41,731 nt of DNA from Candidatus Pacearchaeota archaeon (GTDB taxonomy: Archaea; Nanobdellota; Nanobdellia; Pacearchaeales; GW2011-AR1): assembly GCA_023133415.1 (NCBI GenBank), contig JAGLWM010000009.1, forward strand, positions 1 through 41,731. The letters run 5' to 3'. The notes beneath the pieces were generated by a model. That model was not told the origin of the DNA, ran no database searches, and saw nothing but the letters and a program-made list of their open reading frames with translations. The position numbers and the translations under genes are program-made. Numbering within the stretch: the stretch's first letter is position 1; each line of letters opens with the position of its first letter. This document shows, in pieces, positions 19,033 to 27,357 of this stretch.

Positions 19033-19977
19033 ATGAAAAAGGATTCAAAGATTGTTATTTTTGGTGGAAATGGGCTGTTGGGTAGTGCGGTAAAAAGAGT
19101 GTTGGCTGAACAGGATTTTGAAAATATCAAATCTCCCAGAAGTTCTGAGATTGATTTATTAGAAAAAGATGAAACTGAAAATTATCTTAAAGTGGAGCAG
19201 CCAGGATATATTTTCATGACGGCTGGATTGGTTGGCGGGATTCTTGGGAACAAGACTAGGCCTGCAGATTTTCTTTATCAAAATTCAATGATGATTTTGA
19301 ATTTATTAGAGGGTGTTAGAAAGTTTTCACCGAAAAGCAAGATTTTGTATACTGGATCGACTTGCATTTATCCAAAAGAGAGTCCACAGCCGATTAATGA
19401 AGATAGGTTTATGAGCGGAAAATTAGAAGAAACAAACAAGGGATATGCTGTTGCGAAGGGGATGGGTATTGTTGCTTGTCAATCATATCGACGACAGTAT
19501 GGACTTGATGCAATTTGCGCTATGCCTACTAATATGTATGGATTGAACGATAATTATGATTTGGAAAATGGGCATATGATTCCGAGCTTAATTAAGAAAT
19601 TTTTGGTTGCAAAGGGGGATGGTAATAATGTTTCCTTGTGGGGCTCTGGCAATCCCCGACGAGAGGCTTTGTATAGTGAAGATTGTGCAGACGCCATGGT
19701 CTATTTAATGGATAATTATTCTTCTGAAAAAATTGTTAATATTGGAACTGGATTTGATTATTCGATTAGGGAGTTCGCTAATATAATAAAAGGAGAAATT
19801 GGTGGAAAATATGAAATTGAATGGATTTTTTCCAAACCGGGTGGAACTTTTGAAAAACGGACTGATATTGACAGATTAAAGGGTATTTATCCTGAATTTA
19901 ATCCGAGAGGTTTAAGAGAAGGTATTAGGGTGATTTTGAATAATAAGAGAGAGCTTGAGAGAATTCTTGGCAACTAA
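19033..19977 (+). CDS. fcl: GDP-L-fucose synthase
   Basis: IFGGNGLLGSAVKRVL; FMTAGLVGGILGNKTRPADFLYQNSMM; TGSTCIYPKESPQPINEDRFMSGKLEETNKGYAVAK. Confidence 0.93.
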   Translation: MKKDSKIVIFGGNGLLGSAVKRVLAEQDFENIKSPRSSEIDLLEKDETENYLKVEQPGYIFMTAGLVGGILGNKTRPADFLYQNSMMILNLLEGVRKFSPKSKILYTGSTCIYPKESPQPINEDRFMSGKLEETNKGYAVAKGMGIVACQSYRRQYGLDAICAMPTNMYGLNDNYDLENGHMIPSLIKKFLVAKGDGNNVSLWGSGNPRREALYSEDCADAMVYLMDNYSSEKIVNIGTGFDYSIREFANIIKGEIGGKYEIEWIFSKPGGTFEKRTDIDRLKGIYPEFNPRGLREGIRVILNNKRELERILGN

Positions 19978-21335
19978 GTAGCTTGTCTCCATAAAATTAA
20001 CCCTATCAGATAGGCATATCTACTGACTATTGTCGCTACACATGCCCCCACAACCGCATAAAACATTGAATAGCTTAGGCCGATGTTGATGAATATATAG
20101 TTCAGAATAATGTTTAAAATTGTTGAGACAACTAACAGAATTGAAAAAATCTTTGTTTTCTCTTGAGATGTATAATATGTTGTGTATAAATTAATTAATG
20201 GGAAGCTAATCAGGAGAAGGGATAGGACTCTTAAATAACTAATTGCTGTCAAATATTCTGTTCCATAAATAATTTGGATAATAAATGGAGCTATGGCAAA
20301 TGTAAAAATTGCGGCCGCGATAGAAATTAAAAATGTTATGTTTCTTGTTTTTTTGAATGCCCGTTCAAGTTGTCTTCCTTTAAGTCTGGCGAATATTGGG
20401 AAGACAGCGGCGGCCGAGAATGCGATGATAGCTGAGGCAGAGACTACCAAATTGAAAGCTACTTGATAAAATCCGAGGAATTGACTTTCGACGTAGTGCC
20501 CGAGCATGATTTGATCAATATAGCCGAAAAACATACCTGAGAGTGCTGTGACTGAAAGTGGGAGAATAAATCTGAACAACTCGTTTTTTTCTCCGGTGTT
20601 TAATTTTTGCGCTTTTGTTTTTCCGAATGGGTGTTTTAGTTTTGCGACTATAAATAAATAAATTCCTCCGATTAAATAACAGAAAGATAGAAGTAAAAAA
20701 ATCCATAACAAATAAATTTCAATAGATGAAACTTTTGATAAAAAATAAATTATGGATAGTGGGATTATGCTTAAACGGGCAACCTGAACAATTAGTTCTC
20801 TTATGAATTGGGGACGAAAATTGTTTTTGGCGATAAAAATTGCATTTAGATATCCTGAGAAAATTGTCGTCGGAAGGTAAATTGCACCAGATAGGAGAGC
20901 ATAATAAATTGGTTTGTTATAATATGAATTGGCAAGCCAACTTGCCGAGGCTAAAAGTATTAGGGACGATAGTATAACCAGCGAGATCTTGTATTTTGTT
21001 AAAAAATAAAGGTACCCTTTAGCTTTGGCTGGTTTTTTATCTATTGTTTTGCAGATAAATGTCATTAATGCCGTGCCTATCCCAAAATCGCTAAAAACTC
21101 CCATAAATAGAATGGTCGAAAGCGCCAAGCCATATAATCCATAAATTTCTGGAAGCATTAGCCTTGCTATAATTATTGTGAAAATTAGTGATCCGGCTTT
21201 TGCCACAAGTGTTGTTGCAATTTGCCATGAAGAATTTTTTATTGCCCTTCCTTCATTCCCTGAGAAATCTTTTCGCCTGATTCTACCTAAGACTTCTTTG
21301 GTTTCGCTTATTTCTTTTTTGATTATATTTTTCAT
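19974..21335 (-). CDS. Polysaccharide flippase (Wzx/MATE-like)
   Basis: About 12 TM segments; NSSWQIATTLVAKAGSLIFTIIIARLMLPEIYGLYGLALST. Confidence 0.88.
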   Translation of the reverse strand: MKNIIKKEISETKEVLGRIRRKDFSGNEGRAIKNSSWQIATTLVAKAGSLIFTIIIARLMLPEIYGLYGLALSTILFMGVFSDFGIGTALMTFICKTIDKKPAKAKGYLYFLTKYKISLVILSSLILLASASWLANSYYNKPIYYALLSGAIYLPTTIFSGYLNAIFIAKNNFRPQFIRELIVQVARLSIIPLSIIYFLSKVSSIEIYLLWIFLLLSFCYLIGGIYLFIVAKLKHPFGKTKAQKLNTGEKNELFRFILPLSVTALSGMFFGYIDQIMLGHYVESQFLGFYQVAFNLVVSASAIIAFSAAAVFPIFARLKGRQLERAFKKTRNITFLISIAAAIFTFAIAPFIIQIIYGTEYLTAISYLRVLSLLLISFPLINLYTTYYTSQEKTKIFSILLVVSTILNIILNYIFINIGLSYSMFYAVVGACVATIVSRYAYLIGLILWRQAT

Positions 21336-21796
21336 AATTCTCTGAAGCTTTTTTTGTTTTTATTTCTTCTGATGACTGCTGTTAGAAAAATTTTATTGTA
21401 AACTGATTCGTCGCGATAGATTAGGTGAGGAAGGTCTGCCGACATGTGAATTGCCACTCCAATTAAAATCCATAAGAAAACTGGATGAATAAATGATAAA
21501 ATTAGAAGAAGCACCCAAAAGCCGATGCTATGAAAAATAAAAATCCCTCTCTTGAATTCCTCTCTTTCTTTTAATGTTAAAGAAGACCATTTCGGAATTG
21601 ACTCGTTATACCATTTTATTGCACATAATGGATTGTAATTTTTTGTTTCGAATGCGTACCACAAATAGTGGTCACCGTCTATCATCCAAGATGATAAAAA
21701 TATAATTAGTCCGGTGGATAGGTGAAAGTCAAAGAATTGAATTAAGATATAGGAGCTCACGAATCCGAATAATAAATGCCATTTGAATTCCATCAC
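21332..21796 (-). CDS. Small membrane protein, DUF457/YdjM-like
   Basis: LSSWMIDGDHYLWYAF; LIGVAIHMSADLPHLIYRD; hydrophobic. Confidence 0.5.
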   Translation of the reverse strand: MMEFKWHLLFGFVSSYILIQFFDFHLSTGLIIFLSSWMIDGDHYLWYAFETKNYNPLCAIKWYNESIPKWSSLTLKEREEFKRGIFIFHSIGFWVLLLILSFIHPVFLWILIGVAIHMSADLPHLIYRDESVYNKIFLTAVIRRNKNKKSFREL

Positions 21797-21838
21797 AACT
21801 CGTAATCATAAATTGTTAATTTAGCCATTTGTCAATGT

Positions 21839-23404
21839 CTAATTGTTCGCCTCCAATTGTCTGGCAATATCCGCAAATGCTGGTCTTGAAATTAAAACAC
21901 CTGTCGTAATTCCTATTAATGTTGTTACTGCAAACCCCTTCAAGAGTCCTGCTGATGCCGCCCCGATACCCATAAAACCTAAAAATCCTGTTAAAGGAAT
22001 CATCGCGACGAATGTTGTTGTGAAGGCTGTGACGATTATGAAGAGTGCTTTTTTGATTCGTTGCACTATAGATTCATCCTTGTCTCGGGCCTCATCTAAA
22101 ATGATTAGTTGTGAGTCGATTCCGGTTCCGATTGCGGCTATGATTCCGGCTATGGAAGGTAAGTCGAGGTTCCAGCTTATTAGGGATGCCGTCCCTAAGA
22201 TTATTAGGACTTCGGAAAGTGAAACTGTGACCAGGGCTAGGGATGCCTTAATTTTTCTGTATCGAATGAAAACGACTATAGAGACTGCGATTATTGCGAA
22301 GAGTCCGGCTAACAGGAGTTGTTTTGTGAATTGCTCTCCGAGGTTTGGTGAAATTCTGTCAATTTTTACGATTTCGAGTTTGAAGGGAAGAGAGCCTGTG
22401 ATTAGGATTGTTTGTAGCTTTTTCATTTCTGTTTTGGCGGATTCAATTGCTTCGTTTCGCGTTGTGCCTGAACCTGAACCTGATATTGAAATTTGCGTTG
22501 CTACGGATCCTTTTAAGGACGAGCCGATATTTAGGGAGGATGTTAGTTTGTCGTCGATAAAGAAGTCAAGTTTTTTGCTTAGGTAGGAGCCGTTGATTGA
22601 GAGTTTGTCTGTTATATCTGCGTGTCGTTGCGCTGCTGCTTCAGATAAGAAAATTGTGAATTGGAAGTTACAAGCTTCGCCTCCTTGGACCGCAAAACAT
22701 TCTGTTATCATTGCATCTTGCCCTGTTCTCCCGACGTGGGTTATATCTTCTTCTCCGCCTATGAAAACTGTATCGTTTCCGATTTTTGCCTCGAAATGTC
22801 CTTGTTTTGCGATTAGCTCTTCTAGGTCTTCTGGGCTTGATCCTGCGATTTCTATTCCCATTAGATTTTCATCTGAGGATGTTCGGACTTTGAAGAATTT
22901 GACGTCGGAAAGTCCGTAGGCGTTAAGTCGTTGTTCAGAGACTGCGATTAGGTCGTTGAGTTGTGCGTCGTCAAGTGTGATGTCTGCTTTGACGAAAGCT
23001 CTGGCTCCTCCTCTAAGATCTAATCCAGTTTTGATTCTTGTTAGTGGAATTTCTTCTAGTGAAATGTCGTCGATTATTGTCTTGTCATAGAGGTTTATGA
23101 TTTCGGTTTCTTTGGCCTGTATTGTTAGTTTTATTGTTTGATTCTCTTCCAGATTTGCGACTTCTGACATTGCTGCTGCATAGTCTTCCATGCTTGTAAT
23201 TTCTTGTCCATTGATTGCTTGGATTGTCATTCCTTCTCGTAACCCGTCTTGGAATACGCTTGAGTTTTGGTTGACTGATATTACTTGGAGTCCTTTTTCT
23301 AGGGCTTGTGGTGGGAGGGAAAAGATTGAAATTAAAGATAAGAGAACAACTGCTATTAGTATCCATATTCTGAATGTTATTTTCATTTTACTATTTTTGT
23401 ACAT
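21839..23404 (-). CDS. secD: Preprotein translocase subunit SecD (start may be 23386)
   Basis: TGLDLRGGARAFVKADI; IAAIGTGIDSQLIILDEARD; C-terminal TM domain. Confidence 0.93.
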   Translation of the reverse strand: MYKNSKMKITFRIWILIAVVLLSLISIFSLPPQALEKGLQVISVNQNSSVFQDGLREGMTIQAINGQEITSMEDYAAAMSEVANLEENQTIKLTIQAKETEIINLYDKTIIDDISLEEIPLTRIKTGLDLRGGARAFVKADITLDDAQLNDLIAVSEQRLNAYGLSDVKFFKVRTSSDENLMGIEIAGSSPEDLEELIAKQGHFEAKIGNDTVFIGGEEDITHVGRTGQDAMITECFAVQGGEACNFQFTIFLSEAAAQRHADITDKLSINGSYLSKKLDFFIDDKLTSSLNIGSSLKGSVATQISISGSGSGTTRNEAIESAKTEMKKLQTILITGSLPFKLEIVKIDRISPNLGEQFTKQLLLAGLFAIIAVSIVVFIRYRKIKASLALVTVSLSEVLIILGTASLISWNLDLPSIAGIIAAIGTGIDSQLIILDEARDKDESIVQRIKKALFIIVTAFTTTFVAMIPLTGFLGFMGIGAASAGLLKGFAVTTLIGITTGVLISRPAFADIARQLEANN

Positions 23405-24401
23405 ACCATTTAATTATTGAGGCGTTTGTAATCCATGTGTTGAATAGATCGAAGCCTAGGCCAATTAGGAGGATTGTGAAGATTTGGTTGAGGACGGATT
23501 CGAAGGAGTAGACTGCGATTAGGGCGGTTGTGATTGCAATGATGGAGGTGATTGTCATTGTTGTCCCAGTTTTGAATGCGCCGAAGAGAGATGCGTTTAC
23601 GCCCTTTTTTCTTTTGAGGAGTCTTGTTGTTAGTAGGATGTCTGTATCTACAGAATAACCTATTAACATTAAGAATGCGACGATTCCTGCGGTTGAGAGT
23701 TTGATTCCTAGGATATTGACTAGGGTTAGTGTCATTATAATACTTGTGAAAGCGCAGAGCATTACAGCAAAGGCTGGGATTGATTTTTTGATATAGATTC
23801 TTATTACGGTTACTGCGAATGCTATGAAGATTAATCCAGAAATGATTGGATTGATTTTTAGGAAGAAGTTTCCGAGGAAGAACCCGAAGAGGATGTTTAG
23901 TATTATGACTTGGAATTTTGCTTTTTTGCCTTTTGAGAAGATTACGAAGACTACTGCGGACATCCAGAAGAACGCTAGGATTATTGCGACGATTAGTTGT
24001 TTGTAAAAGTCGGCAGATAGGGATGAGGATGTTGTTTCGGTGGATGAGTTTTGTGATGTTAGTTGGTAGCCCAGGAATTCCTCTAGGGATGATTTTAGGA
24101 TTGATACGTCTTGTTCTTTGGCTGTTATTATTAGTTGGAGCTGGGTTCCGGTGTTGTCGGAGATTGTTTTGATTTCGAAGTCTTGGATTGTTTTGGCTAG
24201 GTGGGATTCGAGCTCTTGGGCTTGGATTTGGGTTTGAATTGTTATGGATGTTCCACCTGTGAGTGTGACGTCTTTGTTGATTATGTCGCCGGTTTGGATG
24301 TAGAAGAATGTTAGGTAGAGAAGGGATAGGGTCAGGATTATTATTGGGAGGATTAGGATTTTTTTATAGTTGGTGTTATACCATTTTTCAAACTTTTCCA
24401 T
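23391..24401 (-). CDS. secF: Preprotein translocase subunit SecF
   Basis: DVTLTGGTSITIQTQ; MLIGYSVDTDILLTTRLLKRKKG; adjacent to secD. Confidence 0.93.
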   Translation of the reverse strand: MEKFEKWYNTNYKKILILPIIILTLSLLYLTFFYIQTGDIINKDVTLTGGTSITIQTQIQAQELESHLAKTIQDFEIKTISDNTGTQLQLIITAKEQDVSILKSSLEEFLGYQLTSQNSSTETTSSSLSADFYKQLIVAIILAFFWMSAVVFVIFSKGKKAKFQVIILNILFGFFLGNFFLKINPIISGLIFIAFAVTVIRIYIKKSIPAFAVMLCAFTSIIMTLTLVNILGIKLSTAGIVAFLMLIGYSVDTDILLTTRLLKRKKGVNASLFGAFKTGTTMTITSIIAITTALIAVYSFESVLNQIFTILLIGLGFDLFNTWITNASIIKWYVQK

Positions 24402-24443
24402 GTAATATTTAGATTGGTTTGGGTTTTAAAGTTATTTGTTAAA

Positions 24444-24461
24444 ATGAGGGAAGGAGGATTC
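24444..24461. repeat. 18-bp duplicate of the tRNA-Leu 3' end
   Basis: ATGAGGGAAGGAGGATTC identical to 24602-24619. Confidence 0.7.
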
Positions 24462-24603
24462 TGCTCACAATTCACACTAAAATTTTTCTAATCACTTCAT
24501 TAAGAAAAATTCGCGCAAATTGTTTGCCCCCGTATTATCAATTTCTTGAAGTTCTCTCGAGCATTGGAATCTTTCTCTAAAAATGATTTCTTTGAAACCA
24601 TAT

Positions 24604-24685
24604 GAGGGAAGGAGGATTCGAACCCCCGTAGGCATAAGCCAACAGATCTTGAGTCTGCCCCGTTTGACCACTCCGGCATTCCCTC
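24604..24685 (-). tRNA. tRNA-Leu(CAA)
   Basis: Acceptor GAGGGAA/TTCCCTC; long variable arm; anticodon loop CTCAAGA; GGTTCGAATCC T arm. Confidence 0.92.
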
Positions 24686-24687
24686 AA

Positions 24688-24774
24688 TGCGCAGGCGGGG
24701 ACTCGAACCCCGGTCAACTGGTTTCTTCTAGCTAATAATGGAAGCCAGTTATTCTGCCACTAAACTACCCACGC
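24688..24774 (-). tRNA. tRNA-Gly(TCC) with a 16-nt intron at 24723-24738 (position 37/38)
   Basis: Acceptor GCGTGGG/CCTGCGC; ACTGG/CCAGT anticodon stem encloses 23 nt; removing TTATTAGCTAGAAGAA gives the loop CTTCCAA. Confidence 0.88.
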
Positions 24775-24817
24775 ATTATTTTAGGAAGTATTGTTGGGTT
24801 TTTAAAATTAATGGGGA

Positions 24818-24892
24818 CGCTCTCGGCAGGATTTGAACCTGCGACTTTCTCCTTAGGAGGGAGACACTCTATCCAGACTGAGCTACGAGAGC
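24818..24892 (-). tRNA. tRNA-Arg(CCT)
   Basis: GCTCTCG/CGAGAGC acceptor; TCTCC-CTCCTAA-GGAGA anticodon arm; GGTTCAAATCC. Confidence 0.92.
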
Positions 24893-24941
24893 ATGATAGT
24901 AAAACTGTTCTTCCTCTTTAAAATCTTTCGAATCGGTAGGT

Positions 24942-24951
24942 TTATAAAATA
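24942..24951 (+). promoter_or_regulatory. TATA box of the 5S rRNA gene
   Basis: TTTATAAAAT about 25 bp upstream of the 5S 5' end. Confidence 0.6.
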
Positions 24952-24969
24952 AAAGCTTGGTGTATATTC

Positions 24970-25076
24970 AGACGGCCATAGTATTTTGGTTACACCTGAT
25001 CCCGTTCCGAACTCAGAAGTTAAGCTTGATACGTTCGTGTTTGTACTGTCTTTGATGGGAACGCACGGAGCTGTCT
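24970..25076 (+). rRNA. rrf: 5S rRNA
   Basis: AGACGGC..GCTGTCT terminal helix; ACACCTGATCCCGTTCCGAACTCAGAAGTTAAGC core. Confidence 0.9.
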
Positions 25077-25140
25077 ATTTATTTATTAATTAGTTTGGTA
25101 TAAAATTAGTTTGTGTTGTTGTAAATATAAAAAATCTTGA

Positions 25141-25338
25141 TTAAAACTTTTTAAATTTATTAACCAGTTCAAGAGTGTCTGTTTGTCCTAGAATTTGTGC
25201 TCGGCAGCAGTATCGCTTGATTCCTAGTTTGTCGAGAGCTTCTTTTTGAGTCATGCCTTCTTCTACTAGTTCTTTGTATTGTGCGTAGAGGTGGGCGATT
25301 GGTTTGCCACAACTAAAGCATCTTATTGGAATTATCAT
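25141..25338 (-). CDS. rpoN: DNA-directed RNA polymerase subunit N
   Basis: MIIPIRCFSCGKPIAHLY..KRYCCRAQILG. Confidence 0.95.
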   Translation of the reverse strand: MIIPIRCFSCGKPIAHLYAQYKELVEEGMTQKEALDKLGIKRYCCRAQILGQTDTLELVNKFKKF

Positions 25339-25451
25339 AATTGAGAAGCGGATTTTGGGTATTTAAATTTTTGGTTTGGATTGTCGTTCGACATGTTTCA
25401 AATCGTGGGGTGCTGAGGCAAATTTATATAGGAAGATTGCCTATTTATTGT

Positions 25452-26267
25452 ATGGTGAATGAGGGGAAAGAGGTTATTAGATTAAGGAATGTTTCGAGGC
25501 ATTATCCAATGGGTGATTCTATTGTTAAGGCGCTTAGTCACTTGGAGTTTAAGGTTTTTGAGGGTGAGTTTGTTGCTATTATAGGGCCAAGCGGTTCAGG
25601 GAAATCTACGGCGATGAATCTTGTTGGGAGTTTGGATATGCCGACTTATGGGACGATTTATTTGGATGGCAGAGATATTTCGGAGTTTAGTGAGTCTGAT
25701 TTGGCGCAGGTTAGGGGGAAAAAGATTGGGTTTATTTTTCAGTCGTTTAATTTGATTCCGAATTTGACTGTGAAGGAGAATGTTATGTTGCCTATGATGT
25801 TTCAGGGGACTGATATTGAAGAGCGGGCCGATAAGGCAGAGGAGCTTTTGAGATTGGTTGAGTTGCATGATAGGATGGATCATTATCCTGGCGAGATTTC
25901 TGGAGGGCAAATGCAGAGGGTTGCGATTGCGCGGAGTTTAGCGAATGATCCTGAGGTTATTCTTGCAGATGAGCCGACTGGGAATTTGGATACTAAGACT
26001 GGGAAAATTGTGATGGAGTTTTTGGGGAAAATGAATAAAGAGGGAAAGACTGTTATTATGGTGACGCATGATCTTGATTTGGCTGAGGAACATGTTAATG
26101 TTATTTATCAGTTGTTGGATGGGGGATTGGAAAAGGTGACTAAGAGAATTGGGAAGAAATTTGTTGATGTTACGAAGCGGAAGAAGAAAGAAGTTGAATC
26201 AGGCGGGAGACAAACTGCTCGGCATAGTCGTAAGAGTCTACATCCTAGGACGAAGAGAAAAAGATAA
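25452..26267 (+). CDS. ABC transporter ATP-binding protein (MacB/LolD-like); ORF opens at 25341
   Basis: GPSGSGKST Walker [16 protein letters not shown] signature; [12 protein letters not shown] Walker B. Confidence 0.93.
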   Translation: MVNEGKEVIRLRNVSRHYPMGDSIVKALSHLEFKVFEGEFVAIIGPSGSGKSTAMNLVGSLDMPTYGTIYLDGRDISEFSESDLAQVRGKKIGFIFQSFNLIPNLTVKENVMLPMMFQGTDIEERADKAEELLRLVELHDRMDHYPGEISGGQMQRVAIARSLANDPEVILADEPTGNLDTKTGKIVMEFLGKMNKEGKTVIMVTHDLDLAEEHVNVIYQLLDGGLEKVTKRIGKKFVDVTKRKKKEVESGGRQTARHSRKSLHPRTKRKR

Positions 26268-26338
26268 CATCGGGATTTAACGAAGTCGGCGAAGCCGATT
26301 TGGGAAAGCGAAGTGCAACGAGGTTTCCGTTAAATTCC

Positions 26339-26463
26339 TGTTAAATCCGGGTGAGCGTAGCGAAAGTGCAACGTTCCCGAACGAAGTGAGAGTAATTTTG
26401 AGAGGCGTCCTATCCAAAGAACAAAGTGATACTTAAAGGACAAGAATCTAGGGGACAATTTTA
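26339..26463. repeat. Left mirrored flank of the methyltransferase gene
   Basis: TGTTAAATCC (26339-26348), AATTTTGAGAGGC (26394-26406), GGGGACAATTTTA (26451-26463). Confidence 0.85.
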
Positions 26464-26491
26464 GTGCCAATATTTATAAACAAAAGACGTT

Positions 26492-27214
26492 ATGGCATAT
26501 AATATGGCTACAGGAAGAAAGCAATTCGATGATTTTGCACAACTATATGATGAATTATTTTCTCAAGTCTGTGATTACAAAAAAGAAGTAGATTATTACC
26601 ATCGTATTCTCAAAAGGCATAATGTTAAAAGTATTCTTGAGATTGGTTGCGGTACTGCACATAGATCTAAGTACTTCATTAACAAAGGCTATAGTTATGT
26701 TGGATTGGATATAAGTAAGTCAATGATAGCGTTAGCAAAAAAACATTATCCTTCAACAAAATTAATAGTCGGAGATGTCAGAAATCTTAAATTGAAAAGA
26801 AAATTTGACGCAGTTATTTTTTTAGGCAAAGGATCTATTTATCTAAATACAAATAAAGAGATTATGGATGCACTTAAATCAATTAAAAAAGTGATGGATA
26901 AAGGTTTGATAATAATCGATAGTTTTAATGCAAGTTTTATTATTCCTAATTTTAGAACAAATGTAAAGTGGAGTAAAAAAATAAGTGATAAGATAATCAC
27001 TAGAAAAAGTAAGAATACTCTTAACTTGAAAACTGGTTGGACTTGGGGAAGAGATGTAACTTATTTAGTTAATAAGAAAAAAGTATTTACTGATACATCA
27101 ATACTTAGAGCTTTCTCAAAAGAAGAGATGAAAAATTTCTTTGATTATTCAGGAATTAAAGTTTTGAAATTTATTGAGGATGGAGATACGTTGGTGTCTA
27201 TCGGTAAAATTTAG
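26492..27214 (+). CDS. Class I SAM-dependent methyltransferase
   Basis: ILEIGCGTAHRSKYFINKGYSYVGLDISKSMIALAKKHYP. Confidence 0.88.
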   Translation: MAYNMATGRKQFDDFAQLYDELFSQVCDYKKEVDYYHRILKRHNVKSILEIGCGTAHRSKYFINKGYSYVGLDISKSMIALAKKHYPSTKLIVGDVRNLKLKRKFDAVIFLGKGSIYLNTNKEIMDALKSIKKVMDKGLIIIDSFNASFIIPNFRTNVKWSKKISDKIITRKSKNTLNLKTGWTWGRDVTYLVNKKKVFTDTSILRAFSKEEMKNFFDYSGIKVLKFIEDGDTLVSIGKI

Positions 27215-27221
27215 CGATTAT

Positions 27222-27273
27222 TAAAATTGTCCCCCTTCTGTTTTTTAGCCTCTCAAAATTATTGGATTTAACA
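27222..27273. repeat. Right mirrored flank of the methyltransferase gene
   Basis: TAAAATTGTCCCC (27222-27234), GCCTCTCAAAATT (27248-27260), GGATTTAACA (27264-27273): reverse complements of the left blocks in reversed order. Confidence 0.85.
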
Positions 27274-27274
27274 A

Positions 27275-27357
27275 CTTTTAACCGCAATTTTCAGTAAAGC
27301 ATATAAACAATTTCTTCGTGGGAATGTTAAGAATATGGATAAAATTGCGGTTAAAAG
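27275..27357. repeat. 17-bp perfect inverted repeat bracketing the recombinase promoter
   Basis: CTTTTAACCGCAATTTT (27275-27291) / AAAATTGCGGTTAAAAG (27341-27357); CATATAAAC TATA-like element in the 49-bp spacer. Confidence 0.9.

Noticed and set aside
21843-22586. 247-aa + strand ORF opposite secD (and 22593-22919)
   Set aside because: Shadow ORF; secD on the - strand has clear family motifs across the same region.
24481-24511. Hairpin AATTTTTCT/AGAAAAATT between secF and tRNA-Leu
   Set aside because: AT-only 9-bp stem is not unexpected at this base composition; no promoter or conserved context.
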